Below, piece after piece: positions 1 to 5,070 of a DNA stretch of 5,912 nucleotides. The translations under genes and the position numbers were made by a program. This DNA comes from a bacterium (GTDB taxonomy: Bacteria > Armatimonadota > Fimbriimonadia > Fimbriimonadales > JBAXQP01). The stretch covers positions 1 through 5,912 of the forward strand of contig JBAXQP010000174.1 of assembly GCA_037131655.1 (NCBI GenBank). Direction: 5' to 3'. Within the stretch, counting starts at the first letter, position 1. The number at the start of each line of letters is the position of its first letter. Below the pieces are notes generated by a model. It saw nothing but the letters and a program-made list of their open reading frames with translations, had not been told where the DNA came from and made no database searches.

Positions 1-266
1 GCCCACAATAACGCCGTGACAAGTTCGACAACAAAATACCGCCAGCTAAAAGGCGCCTTGCAATAACGGCATCGCGCTCGGAGGAATAAAATGCTCAAGA
101 GCGGCACTAAATCAAGCGGCCCAAGCCGATGCTCGCACTTGGGACAGTGCGATGGGGGCGAAACAATCGACTCGTGCCGAGGAAGCCTCCAAACCAGAAC
201 GTTCAAGAAGCTCCCTACAACTGAACCAAATATAAACGGCACAAACAACGACCAAGCTGATAGCAT
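1..266 (-). CDS. pilD: Prepilin peptidase PilD, N-terminal part (cut by left edge)
   Basis: Membrane aspartyl protease (family A24) that removes the leader from type IV prepilins and methylates the new N-terminus. Reading the minus strand from the ATG at 266 gives 88 codons and then the window ends. Residues 4-25 form a hydrophobic segment running into GSFLNVLVWRLP, which matches the family's GSFLNV..RLP signature. After it come two CxxC pairs (C41/C44 and C66/C69) around a DLVPLLS stretch, then APFSWRYFVVELVTALL. This is the cytoplasmic zinc-binding N-terminal domain of bifunctional prepilin peptidases; the catalytic aspartates would lie outside the window. The only SD-like sequence is AAGGG at 280-284, 13 bases before the ATG, which is long, so initiation may be weak. 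Start choice rests on the membrane segment beginning at once. GspO of a secretion system is the same family; the pil context favours PilD. Confidence 0.9.
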   Translation of the reverse strand, partial: MLSAWSLFVPFIFGSVVGSFLNVLVWRLPRHESIVSPPSHCPKCEHRLGPLDLVPLLSILFLRARCRYCKAPFSWRYFVVELVTALLW

Positions 267-292
267 CTGTATTCTCTTTCCCTTATATCCGG

Positions 293-328
293 ATTAATAC
301 GCAATACGAACTACGCACTAGTATTAAT
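293..328. repeat. AT-rich inverted repeat in pilC-pilD spacer
   Basis: ATTAATAC at 293-300 is the exact reverse complement of GTATTAAT at 321-328, with a 20-base centre. Read on the minus strand, 300-322 matches 18 of 23 bases of plus-strand 3011-3033 in the pilB-pilT spacer (shared words ACTARTGCGTART and GTATTGYG). This suggests two diverged copies of one small intergenic palindromic element in opposite orientations. Function unknown. Confidence 0.5.
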
Positions 329-337
329 TATAGCAAT

Positions 338-365
338 GCCCTCTCCCGAATTATCGGGAGAGGGC
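338..365 (-). terminator. Perfect 12-bp hairpin after pilC; terminator-like or interspersed palindrome
   Basis: GCCCTCTCCCGA at 338-349 pairs perfectly with TCGGGAGAGGGC at 354-365 around a four-base ATTA loop. It lies 38 bases past the pilC stop and 71 bases before the pilD start. As minus-strand RNA the stem is GC-rich and very stable, but what follows (AUUGCUAUAAUUAAU) is AU-rich with no run of U. It is therefore not a classic intrinsic terminator. It could cause partial termination, protect the 3' end of the upstream transcript, or be a copy of an interspersed intergenic palindrome. Nothing in the sequence decides between these. Confidence 0.5.
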
Positions 366-368
366 GAG

Positions 369-416
369 ATTACATGTATTTGTTCTTGTAATGACTATCA
401 GCTTTACTTCGATAGT
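369..416 (-). repeat. Two small stem-loops at the pilC 3' end
   Basis: ATTACA (369-374) pairs with TGTAAT (387-392) over a 12-base loop. ACTATC (394-399) pairs with GATAGT (411-416) over an 11-base loop that includes the pilC stop codon. A competing pairing joins CTATCAG (395-401) to CTGATAG (427-433) inside pilC. Each stem is only 6-7 bp, so each alone is weak; they count mainly because they sit beside the strong hairpin at 338-365. Confidence 0.3.
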
Positions 417-1615
417 TCTGTGATAACTGATAGCATCGGCGCGAACATCGAGATAACGATGAAGCCGACCATGAAACCGAGGACGACAATCAGTAATGGC
501 TCGATTGCCGCCGTCAGCGAGGCAAGCATCGCTTCCACTTCAGCTTCATAGTAATCAGCAATCTTCTGCAACATAAAGTCGAGAGAACCCGACTCTTCGC
601 CGACTCCGATCATGTGGACGACCATTGGCGGAAACATTTTGCTTTTTTCGAGCGGTACTCCGATACGGTCGCCTTCACGGATACGGGCACGGGCTTCAAG
701 AATTGCATCCGCAAGAACAGCGTTTCCAAGCATGCCGGCCACTGTTTCCATAGCTTGAAGAATTGGCACACCAGCGGCCATCAAAGTACCAAGCGTCCTT
801 GAGAATCGCGCTAAACAGATGCGATGGTGCAGCTTGCCAAAGACAGGCATCTTGAGCTTTAACCTGTCCACTGTACGCCGACCAAATGTGGTGTTGGCAA
901 AAGCCTTATACGCCATAACGAAGATAATAATCGCAATAATTACTACCCACCATTTTGAGGTTAAAAAGTGACTTAGATCAACTAGAAATTTGGTAGTCGC
1001 TGGGAATTGCTCTTCACGCATGCCAAGGTCAGAGAACAACTTGAAGAAACTTGGCACGACGAACATAACCAAACCCATAACGATCGACAATGCAACCACG
1101 ACGACGATGACAGGATAAGTCATAGCCGCCTTGACTTTACGGCGTAAAGCCACATCGGATTCAAGGAACTGTGAAAGACGTTGAAGCGATTCTTCGAGGG
1201 TTCCTGAGACTTCACCAGCACGAACCAAACCTACAAAGAGGTTACTGAAAGCTTTCGGGTAACGAGCTAGCGCTCTTGAAAGGGTTTCACCACCCTCGAT
1301 TCGCTCACCAACTTCCACCAGTACACGCCTTAACTTCGGGTTTTCATTTTGACGGCTAAGAACGTCCATACTTCGAATCAACGAAACACCCGCATCCATC
1401 ATGGTCGAAAACTGGCGGCAGAAAAGCGCCAAGTCATTGAGCTTGATCCTCCCAAATCCAGCGGATTTTCGTTTTCCTTTGATGGCCTTCAGATCCTGAA
1501 CTTCAAACCCTTGCTCTTTAAGCCGGTTTCGTAGGATCTCAATGGTCTCCGCTTCGGCCTGGCCTTTGTGGAGAGCCCCACTAGCATCTCTTACTGCATA
1601 AGCATAGGTCGCCAT
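404..1615 (-). CDS. pilC: Type IV pilus inner-membrane platform protein PilC
   Basis: Polytopic inner-membrane protein that couples the PilB and PilT ATPases to pilin insertion and removal. Its 403 residues match the usual PilC/GspF length. It begins MATYAYAVRD, the typical start of the family, with an N-terminal cytoplasmic region to about residue 60. Two GspF domains follow, about 62-185 and 265-388, both with the family's F..L..L...G pattern (FCRQFSTMMDAGVSL and FSRTLGTLMAAGVPI). Hydrophobic segments lie near 168-193, 221-240 and 371-395. The ATG at 1615 is preceded by AAGGAG (1623-1628) with a 7-base gap, a near-ideal site. The gene lies 82 bases after pilT. GspF of type II secretion is the close alternative; the adjacent retraction ATPase makes a pilus role far more likely. 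Nothing appears broken. Confidence 0.94.
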   Translation of the reverse strand: MATYAYAVRDASGALHKGQAEAETIEILRNRLKEQGFEVQDLKAIKGKRKSAGFGRIKLNDLALFCRQFSTMMDAGVSLIRSMDVLSRQNENPKLRRVLVEVGERIEGGETLSRALARYPKAFSNLFVGLVRAGEVSGTLEESLQRLSQFLESDVALRRKVKAAMTYPVIVVVVALSIVMGLVMFVVPSFFKLFSDLGMREEQFPATTKFLVDLSHFLTSKWWVVIIAIIIFVMAYKAFANTTFGRRTVDRLKLKMPVFGKLHHRICLARFSRTLGTLMAAGVPILQAMETVAGMLGNAVLADAILEARARIREGDRIGVPLEKSKMFPPMVVHMIGVGEESGSLDFMLQKIADYYEAEVEAMLASLTAAIEPLLIVVLGFMVGFIVISMFAPMLSVITELSK

Positions 1616-1697
1616 ATGCCAACTCCTTAATACACAAGCTAAGTTAGAAAGTAATTACCAAACAAGGCAATTCAGACTAACTTTCAACTTCGTTAAT

Positions 1698-2990
1698 CTA
1701 CCTTCTCTGTCCGCCGGGAGGAGGCGCTCCGCCTGGCCTTGCGCCAGGAACGATACCTCCAGCGGTCATGAGCATCTTCTTTAATTCATCGATATTCACT
1801 GCAAAGGAAAGAGCATCGTCGTAGGAGACTGCACCGCGAAGGTACAAATCGCGCAGCGCCTGATCCATCGTCTGCATTCCGTGACCGGCGCTGGTCTGGA
1901 TAGAAGACGGGATTTGGTGTGTCTTATTTTCACGGATGAGGTTGCGAATAGCAGGCGTTGCAACCATAACTTCTGTCGCAGGAATTCGTCCGGGCTGTCC
2001 GGCTCTCGGCAAGAGCTGCTGGCAGACAATTGCCTGAATCGTGTTTGCGATCTGAATACGAACCTGCTCCTGTTGTCCGGGAGGGAATACGTCAACCATT
2101 CGGTCAATGGATTCACCGGCGCTGTTGGTGTGCAGAGTTGCAAACACCAAGTGGCCTGTTTCTGCTGCAGTAATCGCCAATGCGATGGTTTCCGTATCGC
2201 GCATTTCACCGACCAGGATAACATCCGGGTCTTCGCGGAGGGCTGCTCTTAGAGCGTTTTGGAACGCCTTCGTGTCCTGCCCTAGTTCCCGCTGGTTGAT
2301 GATGGATAACTTATGAGGGTGCAAATATTCGATTGGGTCTTCGATCGTCAAGATATGAACTGCTCGTTCCATGTTGATCTGGTGGAGCATAGCAGCCAAA
2401 GAAGTAGACTTACCATGACCGGTAGGCCCCGTACATAGCACCAATCCGCGCTTTAGTCGTGTTAATTCGACAAGTATCGGCGGCAGGTTCAATTCGGCAA
2501 TGGTCGGAATTCGCGCGGGAATTAAACGGAAAGCGACCGCAATAGCGCCTTTATCGCGAAAAACGTTCACACGGAAGCGGGCTAATTTGCCAAGAGCATA
2601 CGATAAGTCAAGTTCCAACGTCGATTCAAACCGTTGTATCTGCTCATCCGTTAAGACATCATAGATCATACGAACGGTATCGTTTGGTGTGGCCTTCTCG
2701 TAATTCAACCTTATAAGCTGACCGTCGACACGGATCGTTGGCTCAGCGCCAACCAAAAAGTGAAGGTCGGATGCGCCCTTTTCGACCACGATTCGCAAAA
2801 GATCATCAATGTGAATGGATTCAAGTGACCTTGGTTTCATCCCAGTCGTTGCGACGGCAGTCGCCATTTCAGCCTTAGCCGTCTCACTCATTGCAACCGG
2901 ATCAAGTCCAGGGATTGGCGCCGCTTTTATGCTATCAGTATCCACCGGCTGAGCGCCGGTAATATCAAAATCAGGTTGAATATCGCTCAC
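1698..2990 (-). CDS. pilT: Type IV pilus retraction ATPase PilT, with extended N-terminus
   Basis: Cytoplasmic hexameric ATPase that powers pilus disassembly and retraction. Motifs in order: N-terminal PAS-like domain from about residue 58 (IDDLLRIVVEKGASDLHF); Walker A GPTGHGKST at 188-196, with His where most PilT proteins have Ser; Asp box TIEDPIEY at 215-222; Walker B LREDPDVILVGEMRD at 251-265; His box TGHLVFATLHTN at 278-289; and AIRNLIRE at 347-354, the PilT-specific retraction signature. This separates it from PilB. At 430 residues it is longer than the usual 340-370. About 55 extra residues, not basic or hydrophobic enough for a signal, precede the core, and a Gly/Pro/Arg tail (about 411-430) follows it. 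The start codon is GTG at 2990, with GGAGG at 3000-3004 and a 9-base gap, which supports translation of the extension. Met51 is the alternative start that would give a standard length. Confidence 0.96.
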   Translation of the reverse strand: MSDIQPDFDITGAQPVDTDSIKAAPIPGLDPVAMSETAKAEMATAVATTGMKPRSLESIHIDDLLRIVVEKGASDLHFLVGAEPTIRVDGQLIRLNYEKATPNDTVRMIYDVLTDEQIQRFESTLELDLSYALGKLARFRVNVFRDKGAIAVAFRLIPARIPTIAELNLPPILVELTRLKRGLVLCTGPTGHGKSTSLAAMLHQINMERAVHILTIEDPIEYLHPHKLSIINQRELGQDTKAFQNALRAALREDPDVILVGEMRDTETIALAITAAETGHLVFATLHTNSAGESIDRMVDVFPPGQQEQVRIQIANTIQAIVCQQLLPRAGQPGRIPATEVMVATPAIRNLIRENKTHQIPSSIQTSAGHGMQTMDQALRDLYLRGAVSYDDALSFAVNIDELKKMLMTAGGIVPGARPGGAPPPGGQRR

Positions 2991-2999
2991 GTATAACAG

Positions 3000-3004
3000 C
3001 CTCC
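3000..3004 (-). promoter_or_regulatory. Strong ribosome binding site fixing the pilT GTG start
   Basis: GGAGG on the minus strand ends 9 bases before the GTG at 2990. It is the strongest SD in the window and supports the long form of PilT over a start at Met34, Met43 or Met51. Confidence 0.75.
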
Positions 3005-3010
3005 GTTCTT

Positions 3011-3067
3011 ACTAATGCGTAATGAGTATTGTGATTTTCTGATTACGAAATACTCACTACGTAATCC
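3011..3067. repeat. Imperfect palindrome in pilB-pilT spacer
   Basis: CGTAATGAGTATT (3018-3030) and AATACTCACTACG (3049-3061) are inverted copies with one mismatch, separated by 18 bases. In minus-strand RNA the mismatch becomes a G-U pair, giving a 13-bp stem that ends 13 bases before the pilT SD. It could act as an intercistronic hairpin that affects mRNA decay or pilT translation. The left arm resembles the element at 293-328. No U-run follows, so an intrinsic terminator is unlikely. Confidence 0.55.
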
Positions 3068-3079
3068 ACACTAAATTTC

Positions 3080-4885
3080 CTATCCATAGCCGGCGGTAAA
3101 GACAACGCGCATGACTTCTTCAGGAGTGGTAATGCCTTCGAGTACCTTAAGCAAACCATCCTCGCGAAGCTCTCTCATGCCATTTGCTTTGGCCGCTTCT
3201 TTAATATCTGCAAGCGGAGCGCGTCTAACAACCATCTCCGCAATTTCAGCATTCATCGTCATCAGTTCGTAAAAACCAATTCGACCTCTATAACCGGTTT
3301 GTCGACAATTATCGCACCCGCGACCGCGTGATAGCACCACTTTCGCTTCCGGATCAACCACTTTGAAGCCAAAGCGCCGCAGGTCGATCTGACGAACCTC
3401 ATAGTGTTCCTTACACTCCTGGCAAACCTTTCGGCCAAGCCGTTGAGCCAACACTCCGATAACCGTTGCGGAAATCAAGTAAGGCTCAACACCCATATCA
3501 ATCATTCGGATAACAGCCGATGGAGCATCGTTGGTGTGCAAGGTTGAAAGCACAAGGTGTCCGGTCAATGAGGATTCAACAGCGATTTCAGCCGTTTCAA
3601 GGTCGCGCATTTCACCGACCATGATGATGTCCGGGTCTTGGCGCAAGAAAGAGCGCAGTGCATTACCAAACCCCAATCCCGCTTTCTTGTTGACCTGCAC
3701 CTGCGTGATTCCGCTGAGTTGATACTCAACCGGATCTTCAATCGTCATGATATTTCTCTCGACAGAGTTCAGCTTATGAAGAACCGAATACTGGGAAGTA
3801 GTCTTTCCGGAACCGGTAGGCCCGGTAGAAAGTACCATTCCGTTTGGCTGGAGAACGAGTTCTTCCAATCGAGCCTGGGTCTCGGCAGAAAAGCCAAGTT
3901 TACTCATACCAAGTAAAACGCTGGTCTTATCGAGGATACGCATAACAATCTTTTCGCCAAACATCGAAGGTATCGACGAAACACGAAGGTCATATTCCTT
4001 ACCTTCATGCTTGATACCGATACGGCCGTCTTGCGGTACACGGCGTTCGGCGATATTCATCTCAGACATAATCTTATAGCGCGAAATAAGCGGCGCTTGA
4101 ATTGGCTTTGGCACGCGCATAACTTCAATCAAAACACCGTCTACACGGTATCGGACACGCACATCACGCCTATCAGGTTCAATATGAATATCAGTTGCTC
4201 TATCTTCAATGGCCTTCTGAATGATAACGTTGGCCATCTTGATAATCGGCTGTTGCTGTGCCAAGCTCTCAGCTTCAGCATCCTCAACATCATCACCATC
4301 TCTGCTGGACTGACCCGCCATTGCCATTTTGGCAGCAGCAGCAAGAGAGGCATTAGAGTCGGACTGGGCTGATGCTACCGCAGGAACGACTGCAGCATTA
4401 GTTGGCGCCCCTGCGCCATTTGCTCCACCACTATCATCACTGACTTTATAAGCGCGAGCAATCGCATCCTGGATAGCGCCTGGAGCGGCTAAGACAGGCA
4501 CAATTTTACAACCAGAAACCATTTGGAAATCGTCAATAGCCCGGATATTATTGGGGTTAGACATCGCAACAAATAGTCGCTGACCATCACGTTTTACAGG
4601 TAGGGCATTGTTGTTTCGAACGATATGCTCTTTTACGATGTTAAGGACTGCCGCATCGAATTGGAACTTATCTAAATCAACAAACTGCAGGTCAATTTCG
4701 AGCGCCTTACACTCATAAACATCCCGTTCAGTCGCAAAACTAAGGTCAAGTACGACCTGCCCTAGATCCTTGCTGCCTGTTTGCTGCTGAACCTGACGCA
4801 CCTCATCAAGCTGCTCGGAGGTTATATAACCCTTTCCCAGCAATATTGCGCCTAAGTCTTTGCGAAGAGGCATCGCCATATTCAT
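3080..4885 (-). CDS. pilB: Type IV pilus extension ATPase PilB
   Basis: Cytoplasmic hexameric ATPase that powers pilin polymerisation with PilC. It is 601 residues from the ATG at 4885. Residues 7-147 form a T2SSE N-terminal (MshEN-like) domain with tandem motifs DLGAILLGKG (10-19) and DLGQVVLDLS (40-49). An Ala/Ser/Asp-rich linker covers about 148-210. The ATPase core follows: ATDIHIEP (230-237); Walker A GPTGSGKTT (355-363); Asp box TIEDPVEY (381-388); Walker B DPDIIMVGE (417-425); His box TGHLVLSTLHTND (441-453); and the zinc-binding tetracysteine C488/C491/C524/C527, which PilB/GspE have and PilT lacks. Walker A continues SQY where TLY is usual. Three in-frame ATGs lie within five codons; GGGAG at 4889-4893 leaves 3 bases to the first and 9 to the second (4879), so the real protein may begin at Met3. 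GspE is the alternative; adjacent pilT argues against it. Confidence 0.94.
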   Translation of the reverse strand: MNMAMPLRKDLGAILLGKGYITSEQLDEVRQVQQQTGSKDLGQVVLDLSFATERDVYECKALEIDLQFVDLDKFQFDAAVLNIVKEHIVRNNNALPVKRDGQRLFVAMSNPNNIRAIDDFQMVSGCKIVPVLAAPGAIQDAIARAYKVSDDSGGANGAGAPTNAAVVPAVASAQSDSNASLAAAAKMAMAGQSSRDGDDVEDAEAESLAQQQPIIKMANVIIQKAIEDRATDIHIEPDRRDVRVRYRVDGVLIEVMRVPKPIQAPLISRYKIMSEMNIAERRVPQDGRIGIKHEGKEYDLRVSSIPSMFGEKIVMRILDKTSVLLGMSKLGFSAETQARLEELVLQPNGMVLSTGPTGSGKTTSQYSVLHKLNSVERNIMTIEDPVEYQLSGITQVQVNKKAGLGFGNALRSFLRQDPDIIMVGEMRDLETAEIAVESSLTGHLVLSTLHTNDAPSAVIRMIDMGVEPYLISATVIGVLAQRLGRKVCQECKEHYEVRQIDLRRFGFKVVDPEAKVVLSRGRGCDNCRQTGYRGRIGFYELMTMNAEIAEMVVRRAPLADIKEAAKANGMRELREDGLLKVLEGITTPEEVMRVVFTAGYG

Positions 4886-4888
4886 CCA

Positions 4889-4893
4889 CTCCC
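4889..4893 (-). promoter_or_regulatory. Ribosome binding site of pilB, favouring Met3 as start
   Basis: GGGAG on the minus strand is 3 bases from the ATG at 4885, too close for efficient use, but 9 bases from the ATG at 4879. The ATG at 4873 would be 15 away. The start at 4879 is best supported and shortens PilB by two residues. Confidence 0.55.
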
Positions 4894-4925
4894 GTACCGT
4901 TAAATGCCTTTAATCATGACCTTCA

Positions 4926-4939
4926 CGATGCAGGCATCG
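4926..4939. repeat. Short dyad in pilB leader
   Basis: CGATGC (4926-4931) and GCATCG (4934-4939) are exact inverted copies separated by two bases. The gap is too small for an RNA hairpin with the whole stem, so a DNA-binding dimer site is the likelier meaning if it has one. A smaller dyad, TACG-AAA-CGTA, lies at 4951-4961. Confidence 0.3.
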
Positions 4940-4992
4940 GTTCAATTGGTTACGAAACGTATCAACCGCTTTTCAAAAATCCCTGATAGCTC

Positions 4993-5021
4993 TTCAACTG
5001 CAGGTTCAACCTGAGTTTCAA
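4993..5021. repeat. Three TTCAA units at 12-base spacing with a central dyad in pilB leader
   Basis: On the plus strand TTCAA begins at 4993, 5005 and 5017, exactly 12 bases apart, heading units TTCAACTGCAGG, TTCAACCTGAGT and TTCAAAGACAAG. The middle copy is the centre of a perfect 13-base dyad, CAGGTT-C-AACCTG, at 5001-5013. Further TTCAA copies occur at 4972 and 4941. The run lies 108-136 bases upstream of pilB in a non-coding leader. It could be an operator for a regulator of the pil genes; no convincing -35/-10 pair was found beside it. Confidence 0.35.
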
Positions 5022-5049
5022 AGACAAGTATCCCTTAGGTTTCAGGGCA

Positions 5050-5070
5050 TGTCTCACATTAAGTGAGACA
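5050..5070 (-). terminator. Stem-loop across the aroE stop codon
   Basis: TGTCTCAC (5050-5057) pairs with GTGAGACA (5063-5070), an 8-bp perfect stem with a five-base loop holding the aroE TAA. In minus-strand RNA it is followed by UGCCCUGAAACC with no U-run. It is thus a weak candidate for an intrinsic terminator and more likely a 3'-end stabilising or processing hairpin between aroE and pilB. Confidence 0.35.

Noticed and set aside
91..297. Plus-strand open frame of 68 codons at the left edge
   Set aside because: It is antisense to the pilD start, whose minus-strand frame carries the GSFLNV and CxxC motifs.
336..551. Plus-strand open frame over the hairpin and the pilC 3' end
   Set aside because: It begins inside the 338-365 hairpin region and otherwise mirrors pilC; no SD and no recognisable product.
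1641..1690. Inverted repeat AAGTTAGAAAGT / ACTTTCAACTT in the pilT-pilC spacer
   Set aside because: The stem is AT-rich with a bulge and a 27-base loop, so it is too weak to call.
1796..2252. Open frames on both strands overlapping pilT (123-142 codons)
   Set aside because: They lie wholly inside pilT, which has every family motif. Their translations are rich in Arg, Ser and Cys, show no domain, and look like out-of-frame readings.
3531..4372. Plus-strand open frames of 63-121 codons opposite pilB
   Set aside because: They are antisense to a well-supported ATPase gene, with no recognisable motifs and no independent evidence of coding.
4201..4460. Possible low-complexity or tandem repeat in the PilB linker
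   Set aside because: The Ala/Ser/Asp bias is typical of a flexible linker between the N-terminal and ATPase domains; no exact repeat unit is present.
4944..5033. Thirty-codon open stretch on the minus strand in the pilB leader
   Set aside because: It has no ATG or GTG start with an SD, is bounded closely by stops and matches nothing I recognise.
4886..5058. Sigma-70 or sigma-54 promoter for pilB
   Set aside because: Several TTGAA-like hexamers occur on the minus strand, but none has a TATAAT-like partner at 16-18 bases, and there is no sigma-54 GG/GC pair.
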